6,239 nt of DNA, from positions 1 through 6,239 of the forward strand of contig JACQRD010000073.1 of the NCBI GenBank assembly GCA_016206675.1, given 5' to 3'. Shown here in pieces: positions 1 to 5,193 of this stretch. The translations under genes and the position numbers were made by a program. The notes below the pieces were generated by a model that did not search any database, had not been told where the DNA came from, and saw only the letters and a program-made list of their open reading frames with translations. Every line of letters starts with the position of its first letter. The stretch's first letter is position 1. Source of the stretch: Candidatus Omnitrophota bacterium (lineage in GTDB: Bacteria > Omnitrophota > Gorgyraeia > Aquiviventales > Aquiviventaceae).

Positions 1-262
1 CCCGCTTGAATGTTCCGTCTCGCAACATGAACTGGTGGTCAGGCGTACAGACGACGCGCTCGCCATTGTCCAACCGAACCTCAACAACCTTCGTCGAGGT
101 CCTGGTCTTCCGCGGATGCAGAATTCGCTCAATCCCGACGCAGCCGTCGGGCATGATCGTGTAGCAGAAGTGTTCCTTGCCTTGCGCCGCCTCTTCGACC
201 AACTCAAGAAACGAGAGACCGCGCCCGTCAGCCAACGCCACTTTCGTCTCGCCGGAGAAGCA
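1..262 (-). other. GyrB intein, N-terminal HINT splicing region (partial)
   Basis: Immediately after the TOPRIM motif EGDSAGG, the gyrB frame continues CFSGETKVALADGRG, the signature of a class 1 intein N-terminus. Cys1 is codon 442 (262-260) and would perform the N-S acyl shift. Block B follows as TPDHQFMLRDG, with the conserved T-x-x-H at intein residues 73-76. From memory, the segment closely resembles the Synechocystis GyrB intein (CFSGDT..., CYTI..., TPDHKFMLRDG), which sits at the same insertion point. Eighty-seven intein residues are present. A homing endonuclease domain, the C-terminal His-Asn and the +1 extein residue are beyond the edge, so whether it is a mini-intein or full-length cannot be seen. 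Protein splicing would be needed to rebuild the TOPRIM domain and so make active gyrase. Confidence 0.95.
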
Positions 263-1585
263 GCCGCCGGCTGAATCGCCCTCCACGACGTAGAGCTCGC
301 ACAGCGCGGCGTCGCGCTCGGAGCAGTCGGCCAGCTTGCCGGGCAAGGCGCTCGACTCCAGCAGCCCCTTGCGGCGCACCAGCTCCCGCTCATGCCGGGC
401 GCGCTCGCGGGCGCGCGCCTCGATTAAGCACTTATCCGCGATCTTGCCGGCGACGGAGGGATGCTCCTCGAAGAAGGCCGAGAGCTTCTCGTTGCAGACG
501 GAGGCGACAATGCCCTCCACCTCGGGGCTGCCCAGCTTCGCCTTGGTCTGCCCCTCAAACTGGGGCTGCGGCACCTTCACGCTGACCACGGCGGTTAAGC
601 CCGCGCGGGCATCCTCGCTTTCGATCTTCAGATCGTCGCCCTTAAAGAGATTCTTGCTCTTGCAGTAGGTGTTGATGGTGCGCGTCAGCGCCGACTTGAA
701 GCCCGACAGGTGGGTGCCCCCGTCAACGGTATTGATGTTGTTGGCGAAGGCGAAGAGGTTCTCCGCGTAGCCGTCGTTGTACTGCAGCGCGATCTCGACG
801 GTGACGTGCTCGCGCTGATCCTCGAAGTAGATCGGGTTGTGCAGCGCGGTCTTGTTCTTGTTCAGGTGGGCGACGAATTCCTTGATGCCGCCGTCGAACT
901 GGAACTTCGCTTCCTTGCCGCTGCGCTCGTCCTTCAGCGTGATCGCCAGCCCCTTATTGAGGAAGGCCAGCTCCCGCATGCGGTTGGAGAGCGTCTCGAA
1001 GCTGTAGGCGAGGCCCGCCTTGAAGATCTCCTTGTCGGCTTTGAAGGTGATCCGCGTGCCGGTGCCGCTGGCCTTGCCCACGACGGTCACGCCGGAGGCG
1101 GGCTTGCCCCGCTGGTAGCGCTGCCGGTACATCTTGCCGTCGCGGCGCACCTCGGCCTCCAGCCACTCGGAGTGGCCGTTGACCTCCGAGACGCCCACGC
1201 CGTGCAATCCGCCGGCCACCTTGTAGGTCTTGCTGTCGAACTTCCCGCCCGCGTGCAGCTTCGTCAGCACGACTTCTAGCGCGGACCTCTTCTCCGTCTT
1301 GTGCGTATCCACCGGAATCCCGCGCCCGTCATCGACCACCATGACCGAGTTGTCTTGGTGGATGACGACCTCGACGCGCTTGGCAAAACCCGCCATCGCC
1401 TCGTCGATGGAGTTGTCCACCACCTCCTCGACGAGATGGTGCAGCCCGCGCGTGCTGGTGTCCCCGATGTACATCGCGGGGCGCCGGCGCACCGCCTCCA
1501 GCCCCTCCAGCACCGTAATCGCGCTGGCGTCGTACGAGCCGGCGGCTGCCGCGGGTTTCGAGTCGGTTGTCTTGCCTCGCGTCAT
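1..1585 (-). CDS. gyrB: DNA gyrase subunit B, 3'-truncated by the window edge, intein-containing
   Basis: GyrB is the ATPase subunit of the GyrA2GyrB2 type II topoisomerase that introduces negative supercoils. I translated it by hand from ATG 1585-1583; the frame stays open to the window edge (528 codons). The GHKL ATPase domain shows VVDNSIDEA (residues 55-63, with the Mg-ATP Asn at 58), DDGRGIP (85-91) and GGLHGVGVS (125-133). The transducer domain includes NNINTVDGGTHLSGF. The TOPRIM domain begins with ALPGKLADC and reaches EGDSAGG (435-441), whose Glu is the metal-binding catalytic residue. There is a short Ala-rich N-terminal extension before the usual start. Instead of the expected SAKQGR, the next residue is an intein Cys1 (separate entry). 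The start overlaps the stop of the upstream small gene as ATGA, so translation is probably coupled. The TOPRIM remainder and C-extein lie outside the window. Identification is essentially certain. Confidence 0.97.
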   Translation of the reverse strand, partial: MTRGKTTDSKPAAAAGSYDASAITVLEGLEAVRRRPAMYIGDTSTRGLHHLVEEVVDNSIDEAMAGFAKRVEVVIHQDNSVMVVDDGRGIPVDTHKTEKRSALEVVLTKLHAGGKFDSKTYKVAGGLHGVGVSEVNGHSEWLEAEVRRDGKMYRQRYQRGKPASGVTVVGKASGTGTRITFKADKEIFKAGLAYSFETLSNRMRELAFLNKGLAITLKDERSGKEAKFQFDGGIKEFVAHLNKNKTALHNPIYFEDQREHVTVEIALQYNDGYAENLFAFANNINTVDGGTHLSGFKSALTRTINTYCKSKNLFKGDDLKIESEDARAGLTAVVSVKVPQPQFEGQTKAKLGSPEVEGIVASVCNEKLSAFFEEHPSVAGKIADKCLIEARARERARHERELVRRKGLLESSALPGKLADCSERDAALCELYVVEGDSAGGCFSGETKVALADGRGLSFLELVEEAAQGKEHFCYTIMPDGCVGIERILHPRKTRTSTKVVEVRLDNGERVVCTPDHQFMLRDGTFKR

Positions 1586-1782
1586 GACACCACCATCCGC
1601 ACCCCCTGCGCGGGGTCTTGCGCGTCGCACTGCAGCAGCGTGCGGGGCCGTGTGAGCGTCCAGAGCAGGCTGTTGTCCCTGAAGATGACTTGGCTGCGGG
1701 AGCGCCCCCGGCGGAGGCTGCGCACTGCCACTACCTCCGAGAGCCGCATGGCCCGCTGCCGGTCGATCAGATAGGCCATCAT
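1582..1782 (-). CDS. small RemB-like / LytTR-like hypothetical protein
   Basis: This is a 66-residue protein (65 from the second Met). Its core reads as short beta strands: an AMRLSEVVAVRSL segment, then RSQVIFRDNSLLWTLTRPRTLLQC. That pattern recalls RemB/YaaB-type and LytTR-type small beta folds. B. subtilis has remB (yaaB) directly upstream of gyrB, so position supports the guess, but sequence similarity is weak and no function is claimed. Two tandem ATGs are possible: 1782-1780, 4 nt after the Shine-Dalgarno core AGGTGG, and 1779-1777, 7 nt after it. The second has better spacing and matches the junction reconstructed without the upstream element. The stop overlaps the gyrB start (ATGA). 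Its ribosome binding site and first ATG are supplied by structured element 1. The coding call is supported by the tight packing and coupling to gyrB. Confidence 0.7.
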   Translation of the reverse strand: MMAYLIDRQRAMRLSEVVAVRSLRRGRSRSQVIFRDNSLLWTLTRPRTLLQCDAQDPAQGVRMVVS

Positions 1783-1910
1783 CCCACCACCTGTTGGGCT
1801 TCGCCGCCCAGCGCGCCAGAGTCAATTGAAGGCGAAGCGGTCGCTGCTTCGAGGATCGTTGCGTGGTGGCAGCGACCGGCCTTCGGCCAGCCGGCAGGTG
1901 GTGGGATCAC
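1779..1910 (-). CDS. possible small coupled ORF spanning element 1 (VIPPP...QVVG)
   Basis: A 43-codon frame starts at GTG 1910-1908, overlapping the dciA stop (GTGA), and ends at TGA 1781-1779, overlapping the first ATG of the next gene (ATGA). It begins (M)IPPPAGWPKAG and ends QQVVG. The same first codons (NTG ATC CCA CCA CC-) and last codons (CAG GTG GTG GGA TGA) recur at copy 3. The interior residues are not conserved between copies while the stems are, so it may be a by-product of the DNA or RNA structure. If translated, it would carry ribosomes through the hairpin to the next start. Confidence 0.3.
   Translation of the reverse strand: MIPPPAGWPKAGRCHHATILEAATASPSIDSGALGGEAQQVVG
1781..1907 (-). 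repeat. structured palindrome-bounded element, copy 1
   Basis: This 127-bp element lies between dciA and the RemB-like gene. Read on the minus strand, its ends are a perfect 13-bp inverted repeat, ATCCCACCACCTG (1907-1895) and CAGGTGGTGGGAT (1793-1781). Three internal hairpins are visible. Arm 1 is CTGGCC-GAA-GGCCGG (1890-1876). Arm 2 is CGGTCGCTGC (1878-1869) with GCAGCGACCG (1847-1838), 10 bp around a 21-nt loop. Arm 3 is GCTTCGCC (1838-1831) with GGCGAAGC (1805-1798). The left end overlaps the dciA stop TGA and the right end supplies the Shine-Dalgarno and ATG of the next gene. It is flanked by TGA on both sides. It could be a mobile palindromic element or a translational control RNA. Confidence 0.85.
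1783..1792 (-). promoter_or_regulatory. Shine-Dalgarno site of the RemB-like gene, inside element 1
   Basis: On the minus strand the sequence is AGGTGGTGGG directly followed by ATGATG. AGGTGG lies 4 nt from the first ATG and 7 nt from the second. The whole site is the right terminal repeat of element 1 and is exactly complementary to the left repeat at 1896-1907, so it would be base-paired when the element folds. Confidence 0.75.
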
Positions 1911-2227
1911 CGCTTCACCGCGCCGGGGCGGATCACCAATTCGGTAACCGCACCGCTGGTCAACTCGCGCACGCGGTCCAGCGCCTGGGCGCGCTGGTAG
2001 CTCAGCGCGAAGCTGTCCCCCGGCTGCTCCGCGTGAACGGTCAGCCGCCCTCGGCGCACGCTCACCGGCTGGGTGTGTCGTGCCAGCTCGCGCCCGACGA
2101 TCGAGGGCCACGCCTGTTGGATATCCATCAGTGCGGCGTGCTGGTGCCGGGCCTTGCCCAGTACCCCGCGGATTATGGCGTCGATCGGCGCTGCTTGCTC
2201 CGCGCGATGCCGTCGCGGGCGCTCCAT
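1907..2227 (-). CDS. dciA: DUF721 / DciA family protein
   Basis: DciA proteins interact with the replicative helicase DnaB and promote its loading in the many bacteria that lack DnaC. This 106-residue protein has the DUF721 core: an N-terminal helical segment, then AWPSIVGRELARHTQPVSVRRGRLTV (about 39-64, with the W40-P-x-I-V-G pattern and 'H..P..V..G.L.V'), then a helix and a terminal TELVIRPG strand. The N-terminal 15 residues are basic and polar. The gene begins 2 nt after the dnaN stop, so it is cotranscribed and probably coupled. Its position beside dnaN, dnaA and gyrB is typical for dciA. Its TGA stop overlaps the left end of structured element 1. The family is divergent and the call rests on pattern plus context. 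Confidence 0.85.
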   Translation of the reverse strand: MERPRRHRAEQAAPIDAIIRGVLGKARHQHAALMDIQQAWPSIVGRELARHTQPVSVRRGRLTVHAEQPGDSFALSYQRAQALDRVRELTSGAVTELVIRPGAVKR

Positions 2228-2229
2228 GC

Positions 2230-3330
2230 CTACGCGACTTTCATGGGCAGCACAAGGTACGTCAAACTCGGCTGCCGGATGACCGCCGGCCGGTCCGGAC
2301 CGGAGAGCTCGATTGTCACCTGCTCCGTCTCCAGCACCTTCAGCACATCCAGCCAGAACTCCGGATTGAACGCGACCGTCATCGCCTCCCCCGCGTACTC
2401 GGCCTCCAGCTCTTCGCGCGCGCTGCCCAGCTCCGCCGACTCCTTGGACACGATGAGGCGCCCGCGTCCCAGCTCGAAGACCACGGCTTGGGAGGTCGCT
2501 GTCGTCATCAGGCTGGCGCGCCGGATGGCGTTCGTCAGCTGCTGCCGCTGGCAGGTCATGGTGTTCTTCGAGGGGGGCGGGATGACTTTTTCGTACGAGG
2601 GAAACTGCCCTTCGATCAGGCGCGTCACGATAGTGGTCTGCCCAAAACGGAACGTGAGCTGGTTGTCCTTCAGCGGAACGAGTGCTAGCTCGTCCGTCTC
2701 CTCTTGCAGCAGCCGCCCGAGCTCGCGCACTGTCTTTGAGGGAATGACCGCCTCGAGTGGCTGCTTGCCGACGCTCGTCGCCGCCGCGGTCGCCACCGCC
2801 AGACGCCGGCCATCAGTCGCCACCATCGTTAGGGTGTTCTTCTGCGCCGCCAGCAGCGCGCCGTTGAGGATAAACCGCGTCTCTTCCATCGACATGGCGT
2901 AGGCGGTCTGCGCCACCAGCGCCTTCAGCGCTGCCTGCGGGATGCGCACGCCCTCCCCTCCATCCGTCGGCGGCAAGACCGGAAAATCCTCCGCGGGAAG
3001 ACCGGGGATGCGGAAGCTGCTCGTCCCGCAATTCAGCGTTGCCGTATGGTTCTTCTTGGCTTCAAGCGTGACGAGGTCTTCTGGCAGCTCACGAACGATC
3101 GTCGTCAGCTTCCTCGCCGGCAGCGCCACAGCGCCTTGTTCAGTCGGCGGAGAGAGTGGGAACCGGCATTGGATTCCGACATCTAAATCCGTTGCCGTCA
3201 GCAGCAGCTCGTTGTTCGCGGTCTCTAGGAGCACATTGGCGAGAATGGGCAGCGTGCTGCGCTCATTGACCACATGTTCAACCATCTGCAGGTTTTTGAG
3301 AAACTGGGGTTGGGGGATGGTGAGTCTCAT
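2230..3330 (-). CDS. dnaN: DNA polymerase III beta subunit (sliding clamp)
   Basis: DnaN is the ring-shaped homodimer that tethers DNA polymerase III and many repair proteins to DNA. From ATG 3330-3328 it is 366 residues, the normal family length. Recognisable segments are MRLTIPQPQFLKNLQ at the start, ERSTLPILANVLLE, ATDLDVGIQ, RIPGLPAEDFPVLP, ETRFILNGALL, MVATDGRRLAVA and the C-terminal YLVLPMKVA, part of the client-binding region (compare YVVMPMRL in E. coli). The frame extends upstream to GTG 3342-3340, adding MDPL. The ATG fits the family better, but neither start has a convincing Shine-Dalgarno. It follows dnaA after about 80 bp and is followed 2 nt later by dciA. No frameshift or missing region is seen. 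Confidence 0.97.
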   Translation of the reverse strand: MRLTIPQPQFLKNLQMVEHVVNERSTLPILANVLLETANNELLLTATDLDVGIQCRFPLSPPTEQGAVALPARKLTTIVRELPEDLVTLEAKKNHTATLNCGTSSFRIPGLPAEDFPVLPPTDGGEGVRIPQAALKALVAQTAYAMSMEETRFILNGALLAAQKNTLTMVATDGRRLAVATAAATSVGKQPLEAVIPSKTVRELGRLLQEETDELALVPLKDNQLTFRFGQTTIVTRLIEGQFPSYEKVIPPPSKNTMTCQRQQLTNAIRRASLMTTATSQAVVFELGRGRLIVSKESAELGSAREELEAEYAGEAMTVAFNPEFWLDVLKVLETEQVTIELSGPDRPAVIRQPSLTYLVLPMKVA

Positions 3331-3411
3331 CAGAGGATCCACAGGTTACACAGCATGCGCCGCCATACTAAAGACTTTCTTTCTTTAAAAAAACCGCCGT
3401 AGTCGTACTCG
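3331..3411 (-). other. dnaA-dnaN intergenic region, AT-rich, with degenerate DnaA-box-like sites
   Basis: This 81-bp gap contains the most AT-rich run seen in the window (3366-3395). In the dnaA direction it reads TTTTTTTAAAGAAAGAAAG, and TAAAGA/TCTTTA can form a weak 6-bp hairpin. Box-like 9-mers flank it. ATATCCACA (3434-3426 on minus) has one mismatch to TTATCCACA. AAATCCACA (3426-3418), GGATCCACA (3335-3343) and GGTTACACA (3344-3352) are weaker. It could be an unwinding region or a dnaN promoter zone. I see no clear -35/-10 pair or strong terminator. Confidence 0.35.
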
Positions 3412-4797
3412 TTAAGGTGTGGATTTGTGGATATTGGGTGTAGTTAAGACGAGCTGGTTCAAGTGATCCACTACCTGCTTCTTGTGGACATCCTGTGTGA
3501 TTTCCCGCTCGATTTTTTCAACCGCGTGCAAAACCGTGGTGTGATCCCTTCCTCCGAACGCCTGCCCAATCTCCGGCAGCGAGGCTTCGGTCAGGCGCCG
3601 GCAGAGGAACATCGCGATCTGCCTCGGGTAGAGGATCGACCGCTGCCGTCTTGCCCCGCGGATCTCGTCCATGTTCAACTGAAAGTAGTCGGCCACCCGC
3701 CGCTGGATGTCCGCCAGCGTAACCCGAGCGCTGACCTCCCGCACCATGTCCTTGAGCACCTGCTGGGCGACGGCGGGGGTCAGCGGCTCATTGAACAGGT
3801 TGCAGTACGCCACGACCCGGATCAGCGCGCCCTCCAGCTCCCGAATGTTCGCGGTCACCTGCTGGGCGATGAAGGTGGTGACGGCCTGGGGGATCTCCAG
3901 CCTTCCCTCCTCCGCCTTCTTGCGGAGGATGGCGATGCGCGTTTCCAAATCCGGCGACTGGATGTCGGTCACCAGCCCCCACTCGAACCGCGAGACCAGG
4001 CGCTCCTCGAGTCCGGCGATCTCTTTGGGCGAGCGGTCGCTCGAGAGGACGATCTGCTTGTGCGCGTCGTAGAGCGTGTTGAAGGTGTGAAAGAACTCTT
4101 CCTGCGTGGCCTCCTTCTCCGCGATGAAATGGATGTCATCGATCAGCAGCACGTCCACCGTGCGGTAGCGGTCGCGGAACTTGGCCGTCGTCTTGTTTTG
4201 GATGGCGGAGATGAGCTCGTTGGTGAAGCGCTCGCTCGAAATATAGACCACGCGGCGCGCCGGCCAGCGCTGCAGGACCGCCTGCCCGATCGCCTGCATC
4301 AGGTGGGTTTTGCCCAGCCCCACGCCCCCGTAGATAAAGAGCGGGTTATAGGCTTTCGCGGGCGATTCGGTGACAGCCATCGACGCGGCGTGCGCGAAGC
4401 GGTTGCTGGGGCCGACGACAAACCGGTCGAACGTGAAGTTCAGGTTCAGCCCTTGCTCCCACGCCTCCGTCGGGCGCGCCGCCGGCTCAGGGCGCGCCGC
4501 CAGCGTTGTGCGAAGCCCGGCGACGACATCGGAGACAACCGCGGCGGCGCTGGGGGCCGTTGCGGTGACGAACTGCAGCTGCCGTCCCCCTGCGAGCGCC
4601 TTGATGACCTCAAGGTAATGCGAGGCCACCCAATCCCGCAAGAAGGCGTTGGGGGCTTCGAGCACCACGACCTGATCGGACACCGAGGCGATGGAAAGCG
4701 GCTCCAGCCATCGGCTGACCACCTCGGATCCAAGGCGGGATTTCAGAGCGGTCTTGACGTCCGACCAATCAAAAGGGGAGTTTTGCACAGTTTCCAC
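3412..4797 (-). CDS. dnaA: chromosomal replication initiator protein DnaA
   Basis: DnaA binds DnaA boxes, oligomerises with ATP and opens the origin. It has 461 residues, the usual length. Domain I is about 1-75 and includes WLEPLS and FLRDWV. A short Ala-rich domain II linker follows (about 80-112). The AAA+ domain begins LNLNFTFDRFVVGPSN, with Walker A GGVGLGKT (157-164), Walker B LLIDD (217-221) and the box VII region ERLVSRFEWGL with its arginine finger. Domain IV has RRQRSILYPRQIAMFLCRRLT and the signature GGRDHTTVLHA (415-425) that contacts box DNA. The start is GTG 4797-4795, since no in-frame ATG fits, and no strong Shine-Dalgarno precedes it. A good promoter lies just upstream and DnaA boxes overlap the start, suggesting autoregulation. 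It is transcribed divergently from rpmH and followed by dnaN. Confidence 0.98.
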   Translation of the reverse strand: METVQNSPFDWSDVKTALKSRLGSEVVSRWLEPLSIASVSDQVVVLEAPNAFLRDWVASHYLEVIKALAGGRQLQFVTATAPSAAAVVSDVVAGLRTTLAARPEPAARPTEAWEQGLNLNFTFDRFVVGPSNRFAHAASMAVTESPAKAYNPLFIYGGVGLGKTHLMQAIGQAVLQRWPARRVVYISSERFTNELISAIQNKTTAKFRDRYRTVDVLLIDDIHFIAEKEATQEEFFHTFNTLYDAHKQIVLSSDRSPKEIAGLEERLVSRFEWGLVTDIQSPDLETRIAILRKKAEEGRLEIPQAVTTFIAQQVTANIRELEGALIRVVAYCNLFNEPLTPAVAQQVLKDMVREVSARVTLADIQRRVADYFQLNMDEIRGARRQRSILYPRQIAMFLCRRLTEASLPEIGQAFGGRDHTTVLHAVEKIEREITQDVHKKQVVDHLNQLVLTTPNIHKSTP

Positions 4798-4809
4798 ATG
4801 TTTTACACA
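4781..4809 (+). promoter_or_regulatory. cluster of three tandem DnaA boxes over the dnaA start
   Basis: On the plus strand, TTTTGCACA (4781-4789) and TTTTACACA (4801-4809) match the TTWTNCACA consensus exactly. GTTTCCACA (4790-4798) between them has one mismatch. All point the same way, spaced 9 and 11 bp start to start, about one helical turn apart. They cover the dnaA start codon and its short 5' leader. They could serve dnaA autorepression or be part of the origin. Confidence 0.65.
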
Positions 4810-4827
4810 GGTGGTACAGAGAGTCGG

Positions 4828-4856
4828 ATTATAGCAGTCAAGCGAACGCGGCTCAA
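4828..4856 (-). promoter_or_regulatory. sigma70-type promoter of dnaA
   Basis: On the minus strand the -35 is TTGAGC (4856-4851), the spacer is 17 bp and the -10 is a perfect TATAAT (4833-4828). Transcription would start near 4821, giving a leader of about 24 nt that includes the TTTTACACA DnaA box. DnaA bound there could block the promoter. Confidence 0.75.
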
Positions 4857-4867
4857 GCGATTTCTCC

Positions 4868-4896
4868 TTGATCTCGCCCGACGGTGTTCGTATAAT
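4868..4896 (+). promoter_or_regulatory. sigma70-type promoter of the rpmH-rnpA-yidD-yidC block
   Basis: The -35 is TTGATC (4868-4873), the spacer is 17 bp and the -10 is a perfect TATAAT (4891-4896). The start of transcription is expected near 4903, only about 6 nt before the left repeat of element 2. Almost the whole predicted rpmH leader is therefore element 2. The -35 box is 11 bp from the -35 box of the opposing dnaA promoter. Confidence 0.75.
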
Positions 4897-4905
4897 GCGC
4901 CCACG

Positions 4906-5010
4906 ATGATCCCACCACCTATTTGCCGGCCGCCGGCCGGTCGCTGGCAGGTGGCGGGATTTGGCCGCGTAACGCCAGCGACGAGTTTTGCCTTTGGCAA
5001 AACCAAATAG
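4906..5010 (+). CDS. possible leader ORF inside element 2 (MIPPP...)
   Basis: ATG 4906-4908, about 3 nt from the predicted transcription start, opens a 34-codon frame beginning MIPPPICRPPAGRWQVAG. It stops at TAG 5008-5010, whose AG begins the Shine-Dalgarno of rpmH. It has no ribosome binding site of its own and would have to be read as an almost leaderless ORF. A ribosome finishing it would open the outer stem beside the rpmH start. The PPP run could slow translation. Without the TAG, the frame would reach GTG GTG GGA TGA as in the other copies. Confidence 0.3.
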   Translation: MIPPPICRPPAGRWQVAGFGRVTPATSFAFGKTK

Positions 5011-5020
5011 GTGGTGGGAT
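4909..5020 (+). repeat. structured palindrome-bounded element, copy 2 (rpmH leader)
   Basis: This 112-bp element has a perfect 17-bp terminal inverted repeat, ATCCCACCACCTATTTG (4909-4925) and CAAATAGGTGGTGGGAT (5004-5020). Three arms lie inside. Arm 1 is CCGGCC-GCC-GGCCGG (4926-4940). Arm 2 is GTCGCTGGC (4940-4948) with GCCAGCGAC (4974-4982). Arm 3 is GTTTTGCC-TTT-GGCAAAAC (4985-5003). The arm order matches copy 1. The loop of arm 2 holds AGGTGGCGGGAT (4949-4960), an 11/12 copy of the right terminal repeat. The element fills the predicted 5' leader of rpmH and ends in its Shine-Dalgarno and ATG. It is flanked by TGA (4907-4909 and 5020-5022). Confidence 0.88.
5009..5018 (+). promoter_or_regulatory. 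Shine-Dalgarno site of rpmH, inside element 2
   Basis: AGGTGGTGGG lies directly before ATG 5019-5021, with AGGTGG 4 nt upstream. It is the right end of element 2, perfectly complementary to CCCACCACCT at 4911-4920, so the folded leader would hide it. It fixes the rpmH start. Confidence 0.8.
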
Positions 5021-5159
5021 GAAAAAACACCTGCGCACGAGGTCCAACATCAAGGGCAAGCGCGTGCACGGATTTCGGGCCCGGCAGAGCTCACGCAGCG
5101 GGCGCCGCACGCTCAGCCGTCGTCGACGAAAAGGCCGCTGGGAACTCATCCCGGCGTAA
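5019..5159 (+). CDS. rpmH: 50S ribosomal protein L34
   Basis: L34 is a small, very basic protein of the large ribosomal subunit. The product has 46 residues. Its core, KRVHGFRARQSSRSGRRTLS followed by RRRRKGRWEL, matches the family pattern K-R-x-H-G-F-R-x-R...G-R-x-x-L-x-x-R-R-x-K-G-R. The N-terminus (MKKHLRTRSNIKG) departs from the common MKRTYQPS. The start is set by the AGGTGG site at the end of element 2 and by family length. It is the first gene of the block and 34 nt ahead of rnpA, as in most bacteria. Its leader is structured, so its expression may be controlled at translation. Confidence 0.96.
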   Translation: MKKHLRTRSNIKGKRVHGFRARQSSRSGRRTLSRRRRKGRWELIPA

Positions 5160-5193
5160 TCCGCTCGCCGGCCGACGGCCCCGCGATTTCTCG

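Noticed and set aside
1415..1435. Another copy of the element's terminal repeat in gyrB (GAGGAGGTGGTGGAC)
   Set aside because: It is the normal coding sequence for the conserved GyrB motif EEVVDN, with no partner repeat nearby.
1826..2902. A 358-codon plus-strand frame across element 1, dciA and part of dnaN
   Set aside because: It is Ser/Arg-rich antisense translation of dnaN and dciA, whose family motifs are unmistakable on the minus strand.
4985..5003. Rho-independent terminator in arm 3 of element 2 (GTTTTGCC-TTT-GGCAAAAC)
   Set aside because: No U-tract follows; CCAAATAGG comes next. It lies just before the rpmH start, and the corresponding arms in the other copies also lack a T run.
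3463..5010. A 515-codon plus-strand open frame opposite dnaA
   Set aside because: It is the antisense shadow of dnaA in GC-rich sequence, with Leu/Asp/Arg/Gly-rich low-complexity translation and no recognisable motif. Only its last 34 codons coincide with the possible leader ORF in element 2.
4909..5020. tRNA-like or T-box-like RNA
   Set aside because: The cloverleaf appearance does not have tRNA dimensions or the GTTCRA T-loop, and there is no T-box AGGGTGGNACCGCG sequence or specifier stem.
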